The notes beneath the pieces were generated by a model. That model was given only the letters and a program-made list of their open reading frames with translations, made no database searches and was not told the DNA's origin. The translations under genes were made by a program, and so were the position numbers. DNA of 43,662 nt from Planctomycetota bacterium (GTDB lineage: Bacteria; Planctomycetota; Planctomycetia; Planctomycetales; Planctomycetaceae): positions 1 through 43,662 of the forward strand of contig JAFEBS010000071.1 of the NCBI GenBank assembly GCA_018242525.1, given 5' to 3'. This document shows positions 31,136 to 39,080 of this stretch, piece after piece; positions within the stretch are counted from its first letter, which is position 1, and every line of letters starts with the position of its first letter.

Positions 31136-33355
31136 ATGAGCAGCGACGAAGACGGCACACTGGAGAAATGGGTCGCGGACTTTCGTCAACAGTGGGAGAA
31201 GCATCTTGCGGATCGGGACATCTCTGTTCCCACCGTGGGGGATACGATCTATCTTGCAATACACGAAGGCGGCGATCCGTTTGCAGAAAAGCTGCGAGCA
31301 AGGCTCATCCCGATTGACGATCATTATCGAGTCATTCAACGCCAGCAGCGTCAGATACTCCGCGACTTCAAGAATGCGAGTCGGATTGCGGATGAGCAAC
31401 AAGCCCCGCTTCCAGATCCGGCTTGCATATGCGAGCAGCATCTGATCGTTTACCCTGGAACCATGATCGAAGTGCTGCTCGTTTACTGGCAGCATCAAGC
31501 GGCGAGATTTCCCGGGTCTGCCGAGTGGGATTACATGAGGTCTCCACCCGGCTGGCCGCACGACGTTGTCATTCGCGCAGGAAAGCGGTGGGGTTGCAAT
31601 CGAAGATCGGAAGAGGACATCACGTTTACTCGTCGTCAATTTCTCGAATATGTCGGCTTCGGGAATGTTAATTGGTCATTGGTCGATCAATACGACCAAC
31701 TGTGGAGATGCTACAAGAAAGACCCTTCACAACTGAGACTGGACTTGGTCTCGTTCATGCGCGAGCATCAACCCCATCCCCAGACGATCATATTTCTGCT
31801 AAAGGTTGAATTCTATCATCTTGAGCACTCTGCTCCTGGATCGACAGAAGCAGATTATTTCATTGTTCCCGCTCCACTTCAGATCCAATATCCCGAAGAG
31901 GTCTCACGGGCCATTGCAGATTTTCGCCGTGAGCGTGGCGTCACTCTCGAGCCTGGCGCTCTATTTGCTGGACTTACAGTTGAAAAACACCTCAAGACTG
32001 GCGGCATGGGCTCCATCTACCAGGCGGAGCATTCCGTGCTGGGCAAGGTCGCACTGAAAGTTCTGCGCGTCGATAAGCTTCAGTCACTGACTCAAACCCG
32101 CGGCGAGCGGCTCAAGGAACACTTGTTCAACGAAGGTCGAATACTGCGAATGCTCTCGCAGGGAAATGCGACGTTCCCTCAATGCCACGATGCCGGCACA
32201 TTTTGTGGCGTGCACTATATTGTGGAGGAACTAATTGAAGGTCGCACGTTCTGGGAGCTTGCAAAAGACGAGACGCTCTCGATTGAGGATATTGCTAGGA
32301 TTGGTGCCGACGTCGCCGATGGGCTCTACGTCGCGCGCTCAAAGGGAATTGCGCATTGTGATATATCGCCATCGAATTTAATGCTCACGTCAGACGGCGC
32401 GATTAAGATTATTGACTTCGGAGTGTCCAAACATGAAAGCACTGATGCTCAAGTAATCGACGTATTCACTGGGGCCACACTTTCGGTTCAGACTTCTGTC
32501 TTTGGGACAAAGGGATTCATCGCACCTGAAGTTGAAGCAGGGGCGCCTTACTCTGAGTCTGCTGAAATCTACTCACTTGCGAGCTCACTGTTTCTGGTGT
32601 TGACAGATAAGACTTGGGAGTCGTTTCAGCGACAGTGCGATATTGTCACCTCGGCACCGATCGCCGCTCGATTGATTGAGGCTGCAATTCGAAAGGCGGC
32701 GTCTAGCAGAAGAGTTGCTCCAGACGCCGCGCACGTGAAACTCTTGGAACACATCCTGGCCACAAATCTATCCGATTCACCTGAAAATCGTTATGCGACA
32801 CTCGGCGATTTTGCGGGCGCGCTAAGACGGTGCAATTCTCGAGACTATGTCACTCTCAAACTTCCGCCAATCCATTACGAAGCGCAACGTGTTCCCTCGG
32901 TGGAACCTGAAGGGTGTCTCGGCATCTTTACGCTTGCACCAATTCAAGCGTTCCTCGCACTTCTGCTGGGGCTCTACACGGCATTTGAGAATGGAATCGA
33001 CAAGGAAGCGTTTACCCCCATGTGGATGTCAGCCTTCCGGCAAACTTTGTTCGGGGGCTTTTTCATGATTGGCTACTTACCCATTACTTTCCTGGTCTGC
33101 TTTGGGCTTCAAAGCTATTTGCGGGCTTGGCGCTACAATGAGGACCGCGCGTTCCAGATACTTTGTGGTACAGCGTCGATCCTCACTGTGGCAGTCATGG
33201 GAGGCGTTGCAACTTGCGACTTGATTGGCTGCGCAGATGTTATCCACGCTCCAATTGGATCATTACGCGTCGTTGGCATGAACTTATGGGTTGGAACGAT
33301 GCTTGCTGGGTTAGGTTGGCTATTCTTGGCTATCGTGGGGGTGGTAGAGATGTGA
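31136..33355 (+). CDS. membrane Ser/Thr protein kinase paired with the ECF sigma factor
   Basis: 739 residues from ATG 31136, overlapped by a weaker TTG at 31130; TTAGGAGTTG precedes it. The N-terminal 280 residues are an unrecognised soluble region. The kinase domain has a glycine loop (GGMGSIY, residues about 289-295), Lys308 in VALKVLR, catalytic HCDISPSN with Asp409 and DFGVS with Asp427. The Mg-binding Asn and the activation-segment GTKGFIAPEV are also present. The Cys in HCD replaces the usual Arg of HRD. After the kinase come four hydrophobic segments (IQAFLALLLGLYTAF, LFGGFFMIGYLPITFLVCF, ASILTVAVMGGVAT, LWVGTMLAGLGWLFLAIVG). It likely regulates the co-transcribed sigma factor by phosphorylation; its input is unknown. 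Confidence 0.88.
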   Translation: MSSDEDGTLEKWVADFRQQWEKHLADRDISVPTVGDTIYLAIHEGGDPFAEKLRARLIPIDDHYRVIQRQQRQILRDFKNASRIADEQQAPLPDPACICEQHLIVYPGTMIEVLLVYWQHQAARFPGSAEWDYMRSPPGWPHDVVIRAGKRWGCNRRSEEDITFTRRQFLEYVGFGNVNWSLVDQYDQLWRCYKKDPSQLRLDLVSFMREHQPHPQTIIFLLKVEFYHLEHSAPGSTEADYFIVPAPLQIQYPEEVSRAIADFRRERGVTLEPGALFAGLTVEKHLKTGGMGSIYQAEHSVLGKVALKVLRVDKLQSLTQTRGERLKEHLFNEGRILRMLSQGNATFPQCHDAGTFCGVHYIVEELIEGRTFWELAKDETLSIEDIARIGADVADGLYVARSKGIAHCDISPSNLMLTSDGAIKIIDFGVSKHESTDAQVIDVFTGATLSVQTSVFGTKGFIAPEVEAGAPYSESAEIYSLASSLFLVLTDKTWESFQRQCDIVTSAPIAARLIEAAIRKAASSRRVAPDAAHVKLLEHILATNLSDSPENRYATLGDFAGALRRCNSRDYVTLKLPPIHYEAQRVPSVEPEGCLGIFTLAPIQAFLALLLGLYTAFENGIDKEAFTPMWMSAFRQTLFGGFFMIGYLPITFLVCFGLQSYLRAWRYNEDRAFQILCGTASILTVAVMGGVATCDLIGCADVIHAPIGSLRVVGMNLWVGTMLAGLGWLFLAIVGVVEM

Positions 33356-33448
33356 AGGCCCCCCGCCTGCAGTCCGAAAAGAACTTCACATGCAAACCTT
33401 CATTCAACGTTGGCCTGCTGATGGAATCAGTACCATTTGGGGTGAGAG

Positions 33449-34390
33449 TCAGGTTTGTAGGGAGAACGTGTGTTCCTGGAATGGAGGCTGAGGCGCAGCC
33501 GAAGCCGGAATGGAAGGAACACACGTTCGCGCGAACTCCGCCGGGGTCCGATACCCCAGCGAACTGTGAGGTCGCACTTCGTTGCACTGACGACGCCACG
33601 ATGCACCCAGCTTCGCGGCCGACGCCAACGACTCGAACACTTCGCAGCCCAGAAACTCGTCCCGGACCTTCGAATGAAAACTCTCCGCGTAACCATTCTC
33701 CCACGGTGATCCAGGCTCGATGTATAGCGGTCCCACCGATGACCGCTGAAGCCACTCTCGCAACCCCTTCGCAATGAACTCGGGGCCATTGTCGCTACGG
33801 ATGTGCGATGGCACTCCATGAGCCACAAACAGCCCTCCCAACACGTCAATGATGTTCTGGCTGGTCATCCGGCGAGACACCTTCAAGCACAAACATTCTC
33901 GTGTGAACTCATCGACCACGCTCAGCCACTTTAAGCTCGCGCCATTCACTGTCCGGTCGAAGATGAAGTCCCAGGCCCACACCTGGTTCCTGCGCTCCAC
34001 ACGATGACGAACACAGCCGTTCGCACTCGCCCCCAAACGCCGCCTTTTCTTCGGCTGTTTAGGGACTTTCAGGCCTTCGCGACGCCAGAGGCGATACACC
34101 CGATCAAAGCCGGCTTGAAACCCTTCCCGCTTGAGCAACACCGTGATTCGGCGATAACCAAACCGTGGATGCTGACGAACCAGTTCGTGAATCCGTGAAA
34201 CCAACTGCGGCTCATCACTCGATGGCTTGCGTTCGTAACGATGACTGCTGCGCGGCTGATGCAACACACGGCACGCACGGCGTTCACTCACCGAAAACGA
34301 ATGCTCCAGGTGGTCGACGGCCTCACGCTTGCGGGAAGGGCTCACGAGCGAATGCGAGCATTGAGGATGCTCGACAGTTTCCCGAGGCAA
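33449..34390 (-). CDS. IS3-family transposase orfB (DDE integrase core)
   Basis: The 313-residue frame contains an HTH_21-like region (VRQHPRFGYRRITVLLKREG) and the rve integrase core with the DDE triad: Asp141 in AWDFIF, Asp200 in IRSDNGPEF and Glu236 in ENGYAESF. The spacing of 35 residues between the last two is exactly that of the family. It continues to PHSSLGYRTPAEF, the usual end. It has no strong start: translation probably occurs as an OrfAB fusion by -1 frameshifting from orfA, with which it overlaps at 34323-34390. The frame is intact, so the element could be active. Confidence 0.92.
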   Translation of the reverse strand: MPRETVEHPQCSHSLVSPSRKREAVDHLEHSFSVSERRACRVLHQPRSSHRYERKPSSDEPQLVSRIHELVRQHPRFGYRRITVLLKREGFQAGFDRVYRLWRREGLKVPKQPKKRRRLGASANGCVRHRVERRNQVWAWDFIFDRTVNGASLKWLSVVDEFTRECLCLKVSRRMTSQNIIDVLGGLFVAHGVPSHIRSDNGPEFIAKGLREWLQRSSVGPLYIEPGSPWENGYAESFHSKVRDEFLGCEVFESLASAAKLGASWRRQCNEVRPHSSLGYRTPAEFARTCVPSIPASAAPQPPFQEHTFSLQT

Positions 34391-34658
34391 TCTCCTTCAA
34401 CATCGCCTTGTCCAGTTCCGCCTCGGCCAGCAGTTTCTTCAGTCGGGTGTTCTCCAGTTCCAGCTCCTTCAGACGCTTCGCTTCCTCGGACTTCATCCCG
34501 CCATACTGGTTCCGCCAGCGATTGTACGTCTGCTCACTGATCCCCAGGTGCTGGACCACCTCGGACACCGTCTTACCGGCATTCAACATCGCGTCTCCGT
34601 CACGCAGCTTCTCCACGATCTGTGACGGACTGTGACGCTTACCAACTCCGCGAGCCAT
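34323..34658 (-). CDS. IS3-family transposase orfA (helix-turn-helix)
   Basis: 111 residues from ATG 34658 with a strong GGAGG ribosome-binding site. The N-terminal helix-turn-helix (SPSQIVEKLRDGDAMLNAG, then VVQHLGISEQTYNRWRNQYG) is followed by a leucine zipper (AKRLKELELENTRLKKLLAE), typical of IS3 OrfA, and LDKAMLKEIASGN before the frameshift zone. It binds the terminal repeats and fuses with orfB by frameshifting. The reading continues about 13 residues past the usual family end. Confidence 0.92.
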   Translation of the reverse strand: MARGVGKRHSPSQIVEKLRDGDAMLNAGKTVSEVVQHLGISEQTYNRWRNQYGGMKSEEAKRLKELELENTRLKKLLAEAELDKAMLKEIASGNCRASSMLAFAREPFPQA

Positions 34659-34714
34659 GATCTTTCCTCCTTGCCGTTCTTCGGCAGGAAGACTCTCATT
34701 TCTTCTGGATCAGT

Positions 34715-35209
34715 TCAACCAAAGCAGGCCAGCACTAAGGTCTGCGCGAAACTCGGAAAAAGCTGCTGCGACAGATAAATCGCATTTTCCCAGGTGATCG
34801 AGTCCGCTAAGTCATCATCTTCGAGCGTGAATTCGATGCAGCTTTGCCAGTCCTGTGGTTTGATGAGATCGACAACTTCCGGGAGCAATTGATTCGCGCC
34901 GTACCACCAGTAGTTGTTCCCCCCGCCCATGGTAGCCAGGTAAACGAGAACTTTCAGACAATCAACCTGCTTGGATCGATCGAGTTTCTGGAGCAGGTGC
35001 CAAATCACGCGAAATGGAAGTCCGTTAGGCCGGCCCTCCAATGCCTTCTCCAGCAACCGCGTGACATACGGGCTGTCGAACAATTCGCGCTCTGCGATGG
35101 CGATTAAGTCGCCGCGGTCGACGCAGTCGTATGGAAGTCGATGCGATTCGCGATATTGCGCAAGCTTGCTCAGTTCGGTATCTGGGATGGGGTCTGCGGG
35201 AGTGTTCAT
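34715..35209 (-). CDS. hypothetical protein, 3' end replaced by IS sequence
   Basis: 164 residues from ATG 35209. Mostly soluble and acidic (LSKLAQYRESHRLPYDCVDR, LLEKALEGRPNG, DWQSCIEFTLEDDDLADS); family not recognised. The last residues (LVLACFG and the stop at 34715-34717) are encoded by the terminal inverted repeat of the IS, which ends at 34731. The natural C-terminus has therefore been lost. Whether the truncated protein works is unknown. It lies 13 bp after the gene at 35223-35570 and is probably co-transcribed with it. Confidence 0.55.
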   Translation of the reverse strand: MNTPADPIPDTELSKLAQYRESHRLPYDCVDRGDLIAIAERELFDSPYVTRLLEKALEGRPNGLPFRVIWHLLQKLDRSKQVDCLKVLVYLATMGGGNNYWWYGANQLLPEVVDLIKPQDWQSCIEFTLEDDDLADSITWENAIYLSQQLFPSFAQTLVLACFG

Positions 35210-35222
35210 TTCGTGGTCCGAT

Positions 35223-35570
35223 TTATCGATTGTCGTTTTCCCATTGCGCGACGGCTAGCCACTGATATTCGGCCCGTGTGCAGCCTGGTCGACGACGTGC
35301 CTCTGCAGCAATCATTCCCTCAACTTTCCGTTCATCTCCAAGGGCAATGCAGCGGAGTCGCCGGAGTGCAGCGGAGGCATCCTGCTCCTGAATAATTTCT
35401 TTTGCAGCCGGCATCGACCGACCTTCACTCAAGTTCGTTGTCAAATGCGATTGTGGCGGACCACTTGGTGAGGAGCCCGGAGCGGTGTGATTTTCAATGT
35501 GACTGAAAGTCGCAATCGACAGAACCCCGATTGCGATGATGACAAACAAGACAATTCCAATTGCGTACAC
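35223..35570 (-). CDS. small membrane-anchored hypothetical protein
   Basis: 115 residues from GTG 35570, with GAGGAG about 7 bases upstream. One hydrophobic segment at the extreme N-terminus (IGIVLFVIIAIGVLSIATF) makes it a single-pass anchor. The remainder is polar, with a Pro/Ser linker and a helical Arg/Ala-rich C-terminus (DASAALRRLRCIALGDERK, EARRRPGCTRAEYQWLA). Not recognised. It seems to form a two-gene operon with the IS-truncated gene downstream. Confidence 0.5.
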   Translation of the reverse strand: MYAIGIVLFVIIAIGVLSIATFSHIENHTAPGSSPSGPPQSHLTTNLSEGRSMPAAKEIIQEQDASAALRRLRCIALGDERKVEGMIAAEARRRPGCTRAEYQWLAVAQWENDNR

Positions 35571-35973
35571 GAGTTACTCCTCTAGAGGCTTCAATTTGGT
35601 GGAACGCGGAACCACTGAAGCAGCCCGTAATCTCCGCAGAGTGACGCTCAAGGTCAGCCACCCACCGCCAAGATAGAAGGCCGAGAAATGTGAAATGGGG
35701 CGAAAAAAATTTGGTGATAAAAGAAGATTTCGGTAAATTCTCGTGACTCACGTCCGTGGGCAGCACGAAGTGGCAGTCCCTTGACGCGCTGTTAACCCGT
35801 TGCTTGCGAGTTCGAAGAGGGTTCCTTCCGGGGAGCATATTCGTCGGTTACCATTACTCCTTGTTCTTTAGGTGGCACTGTATTTTAATGACATCTCTCT
35901 GACGCAGTTTAAGTTCCGAGTTTCGGTGAACGGAAACGGCGGATCAATCGTCATTCTCTGAGGGTTCTGTCAT
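35571..35973. other. intergenic region
   Basis: About 400 bp without a supported gene; A/T-rich in part (GCGAAAAAAATTTGG near 35700). It separates the minus-strand pair from the HAD-like gene and should hold promoters for both. A frame on the minus strand (35494-35838) overlaps the anchored-protein gene and has no coding features. Confidence 0.4.
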
Positions 35974-36534
35974 TTGCCCCGCAACCTCTATTTCGACATC
36001 GATGGTACATTTGCATTCCAGTCGGATGATGTTACACCGAAGCCGGCACTGATGGAGGGACGACTCCAGGCTGCGATTGAACGGGCACGCATTGATCGGC
36101 TCGTGTGTGCGAGTGGCCATTCGGGCCAACTTTTTCTTGCAGGCGCCGCCCATCTCACAAATGATCAGAGAAAATGGCGGATTGCTAATTTGCTCGACCG
36201 CATTTTTGATCCAGAATGGCTATTGCCGCGTCTGGATCTGTTGTCAAACACGGATGACCGGTTTCGGGTGATCGACGTCACTTCCGATTTTTTATATGTG
36301 GATGATTTTGCAGAGCACTTCGCACTGTTACATCTCTCGTTGAGACAGTTTGCCCAATTAGTCGAGTGGACTCCCTTTTGCAAAGACGTGATGCGGGAGA
36401 AAATGGCAAGCGAAGGACTGGACCCGGCCGAACTCTGCGCGAACCGTAAATTTCCTCGGATTCATATGAGTAATCCAGACGATACGGGCGAGGAGATTCT
36501 CACTTGGCTGGACTGCGTATCTTGTTCAGCTTGA
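35974..36534 (+). CDS. HAD-like hydrolase, putative
   Basis: 186 residues from TTG 35974, preceded by GAGGG. The N-terminus NLYFDIDGTFAF is a DxDGT-type HAD motif I, with Asp8 as candidate nucleophile and Asp10 as acid/base. LVCASGHSG could be motif II and FLYVDDFAEHF, with a pair of Asp, motif IV. The spacing is roughly that of small HAD proteins without a large cap, and the expected motif III Lys is not obvious. Substrate unknown. It stands alone, and the degraded IS copy starts 36 bp after its stop. Confidence 0.6.
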   Translation: MPRNLYFDIDGTFAFQSDDVTPKPALMEGRLQAAIERARIDRLVCASGHSGQLFLAGAAHLTNDQRKWRIANLLDRIFDPEWLLPRLDLLSNTDDRFRVIDVTSDFLYVDDFAEHFALLHLSLRQFAQLVEWTPFCKDVMREKMASEGLDPAELCANRKFPRIHMSNPDDTGEEILTWLDCVSCSA

Positions 36535-36570
36535 TCGGAAAGTGGTCCATGTGCTTCTCGTCACAACGAC

Positions 36571-37045
36571 TGGCCTGCCTGTGTTAAAGTGATCCAGACG
36601 AAAGGAGATTTTTCCAGCCGAAGAAGGGCAAGGAGGGCTCGCGGAGTCGTTAAGCGATGCAGTCCGCCACAGATCGCGGAGAAGCGTGCGTCAGCCGCGC
36701 AGCAGTCATCGTTATGAGTGCAAGGCATCGAGTGATGAGCCCCAGTTGAACTGTCGGATTCACGGATCGGTTCGTCGGCATCCGTGATTTGGCTATCGCC
36801 GAATTCCAGTGTTGCTACGGCTGTTAGGGTTTCAAGTCGGCTTTGATGGGGGTATCACTTCCGGCGTCGTGAGGGCCTGAAAGTCCCGAGAACGCGGAAG
36901 AGAAGGCGGCATAGAGGATCGAGTGTGACCGGCTGTACTCTTCATCGTGTAGAACGCAGGAACTAAGTCTGGGCCGGGAACTTCATCTTCGCTCGGACGG
37001 CGAATGACGCGAGCTTAAGTGGTTGAGCCTGGTTGATGAGTTGAC
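36571..37045 (+). mobile_element. degraded IS3-family copy, related to 33411-34731
   Basis: Starts with TGGCCTGCCTGTGTTAAAGT, the terminal repeat of the intact IS. The orfA start region follows (GCTCGCGGAGTCGTTAAGCG), then an internal deletion jumps into orfB (CAGCCGCGCAGCAGTCATCG). The sequence runs through TTTCAAGTCGGCTTTGATGG and GAACTTCATCTTCGCTCGG to about GATGAGTTGACGCGG. Frames are broken, and the DDE half and right end are missing. Orientation is opposite to the intact copy. By eye it is clearly homologous but well diverged, so it is older or from a different lineage. Confidence 0.88.
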
Positions 37046-37932
37046 GCGGAAATGTTTGTATTTGAAGCCGTCGCGACCACGTTGCTTCTCCAACGAGAAA
37101 TCAGGGTTAACAACAGCAACGCGGTTCCCATTGTCAATATGGAGGCCAGCCTTGAATCACAAGCAGGTTGCAACTCGCTGAGTGAGGGATAAGTTGTCCA
37201 ACCACGCGCCGCGTCGCAACGTATGAGATGCACAATCCAGGTCGTGGTGGCTGAAGCAGATAGCAGTATGCAAACGACAGCAGTGCTGCGGACAACCAAG
37301 CGGTGGGTGGTAGCGAGCCGCTTATATGGAATCGAAGCTAGGAGTGTATATGCAGCCGCTCCGGACCCCAGCGCCAAGCAGAGGCGGTGTGTTTGCCGTT
37401 CCGACGTGAAAAGGAATGGCGATAAGTCTGCGAATGGGAGCAAGTGTCCAGGCAGGATAGATACGTTACCCCAAGCTATCACTCCGGCCAGGATCATCAC
37501 GACTGCCGCTGCAAAAATGACACTTAGCCCGGGGCCAGCATTCCCGCCGAGATACCAGAGTTCGATCGCACAGACCACGATCCCCCACAGAGCGACAGCA
37601 GCCCATGGACCGAAGACCACGATCGTCGAACCAAGCTTCGTAGACACGGAGATGCCGAATTGCTGAGGCCCCAAAAGCACATCACTCGTCGGCGCAATCC
37701 AGCAATCGAAAATGTCCTTGGAGGTATCTTTCTGTCGCTCATCAGCCGTCAACGGACGAAATGACTCGCTTGCGTTTCCTAGCACAATACTCCCCCGATC
37801 GAAGCCGCACTGCATTGCCCACGGCGAATGTCTTCGTAACAGTGCGCAGCCAAAGGAAGCATGAAGGGAAGCGAGCGACATGAGTGCCAATAGAATCCAT
37901 GACAGGCAAAGTGCAAAGCGAAGTCTGTTCAT
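37015..37932 (-). CDS. hypothetical multi-pass membrane protein
   Basis: 305 residues from ATG 37932 with GAGGTG upstream. The N-terminus is a signal-anchor helix (LCLSWILLALMSLASL). Further hydrophobic segments are WAAVALWGIVVCAIELWYL, SVIFAAAVVMILAGVIAWG, LCLALGSGAAAYTLLAS, STAVVCILLSASATTTWIV and ILTMGTALLLLTLIS. No family recognised. The last 10 or so residues and the stop overlap the degraded IS copy (which reaches about 37045), so the original C-terminus was probably altered by that insertion. Confidence 0.6.
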   Translation of the reverse strand: MNRLRFALCLSWILLALMSLASLHASFGCALLRRHSPWAMQCGFDRGSIVLGNASESFRPLTADERQKDTSKDIFDCWIAPTSDVLLGPQQFGISVSTKLGSTIVVFGPWAAVALWGIVVCAIELWYLGGNAGPGLSVIFAAAVVMILAGVIAWGNVSILPGHLLPFADLSPFLFTSERQTHRLCLALGSGAAAYTLLASIPYKRLATTHRLVVRSTAVVCILLSASATTTWIVHLIRCDAARGWTTYPSLSELQPACDSRLASILTMGTALLLLTLISRWRSNVVATASNTNISASTHQPGSTT

Positions 37933-38623
37933 AGAAGCACCTCAAAAACGACTCAACTATCGGGGGTTATTTCAGTAACAGGTGGAATAAGCGTTCGACG
38001 TTCCGCAGCGTTGATTGAAAACGTGATTCAGGCGCCTGGTAGTTCGGCAGGATCATTTGGTTTGATCGAAATCCGCAACTCAATCGAGATTGGCGCAACG
38101 CCTGTGAATCGGCCATATAGCACTCGGGATCCGGCAGGTTGGACGTGGTCCTTCACCCCGATTACGGTCGGCCAGCGCAGATTGCGAAGAATTGCGTCGT
38201 CGCCGCAACAGCAGGTCACCATTTCCGACCAACCCAGAACTCGACGCCCTCTTCTACTGGCCACGTGTGGTCTGCATTGTGAATTCTCGTCATTTCCGGC
38301 CGGTGCGACGGCTCGCGGCTGATTGGATTCGATCAGCCCACCTCACAGGCTGTATGCGCAGACTCGACGAAACCTGACACCCAGGACGGCGATTTTTGGG
38401 AGGCCTCAACAAGAGGCAACGCAACACATTTATCGGATATGGGTTGCGCCGACCGCCTCGGGTCGCCAGAAACAGTTAGTACAAAACTCCGCCAAGACGT
38501 GTCAGATAGGGGCCCTTCGGCGCATACGAAGAAATGACGCCACATTTCACGGTTCAACGGTCTCCCAGTGGAGTTCTGGAGCCGAACTCACTCCTGTCAG
38601 TGGTCCCTAAAGGAGAATTCAAG
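37933..38623. other. intergenic region before the caspase cluster
   Basis: Nearly 700 bp. Several short frames are open but none has a ribosome-binding site with family similarity. It ends with the strong AAAGGAGA (38609-38616) of the next gene and should contain the cluster promoter. Confidence 0.4.
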
Positions 38624-38971
38624 ATGCAATGCCTGTTACCCCTTTGCCGGAATACGTGTGTTCGTTTAGTGGCTATTGCCGCTGCGGGCGCGTGCCTCGC
38701 GATGGGCACCCGCGCGAACGCCCAGAACTGGTCCGGGTTCTCGTACAGTAACCCGAGAACCGGCTTCAGCTACTCCCAGCAAGCGTTCTATGGCCGCGGG
38801 TATTATTCGAGTGGTTTCGGTGTCAGCACACCGCGCTACAACGTCGCAACCGGCAGTGGTTGGGGCGCCGCACCGTATTGGGGCGGCCCAGGCTATCCGG
38901 TACCGGCAGTCATCGTTGTCCCGCCGTTGCCGTGCCCCAACGCCAGTATGCGCCGTTCTGGCGCCCGTTGA
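38624..38971 (+). CDS. small secreted Gly/Tyr-rich protein
   Basis: 115 residues from ATG 38624 with an excellent AAAGGAGA site. The signal peptide (VRLVAIAAAGACLAMGTRANA) is cleaved near NAQ. The mature part is rich in Gly, Tyr, Ser and Phe (WSGFSYSNPRTGFSYSQQAF, YGRGYYSSGFGV), and ends in a Pro/Val stretch. No family is recognised; the composition suggests an unstructured or matrix protein. It is the first gene upstream of the three caspase genes, 109 bp before the first, and parallels the Tyr-rich secreted gene beside the CHAT operon. Confidence 0.65.
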   Translation: MQCLLPLCRNTCVRLVAIAAAGACLAMGTRANAQNWSGFSYSNPRTGFSYSQQAFYGRGYYSSGFGVSTPRYNVATGSGWGAAPYWGGPGYPVPAVIVVPPLPCPNASMRRSGAR

Positions 38972-39080
38972 AGAAGAACAATCCTGCTTCCCACGATGGT
39001 TTCTGCAGTCCCACGAGACCGCGCTGCGGTTGCGGTGGCGGTCCACGATTCTCGCCCATTCGCTCTTGGAAGGCCTTGCC

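Larger units (their letters stand above)
33411..34731 (-). mobile_element. IS3-family insertion sequence
   Basis: 1321 bp with imperfect terminal inverted repeats of about 25 bp. The left end begins TGGCCTGCTGATGG (33411) and the right end, read on the minus strand, TGGCCTGCTTTGGTTG (ending at 34731). It contains orfA and orfB on the minus strand with the overlapping, frameshifted arrangement of IS3 elements. A second, degraded copy at 36571 starts with the same end sequence, confirming the boundary. No target-site duplication is visible (flanks CGT / GCA), so flanking DNA may have been rearranged after insertion. Confidence 0.9.

Noticed and set aside
35494..35838. Minus-strand frame of 114 residues
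   Set aside because: Overlaps the better supported anchored-protein gene and has no signal, domain or ribosome-binding site.
38011..38322. 103-residue frame before the caspase cluster
   Set aside because: No ribosome-binding site, atypical composition and no recognisable domain; treated as intergenic.
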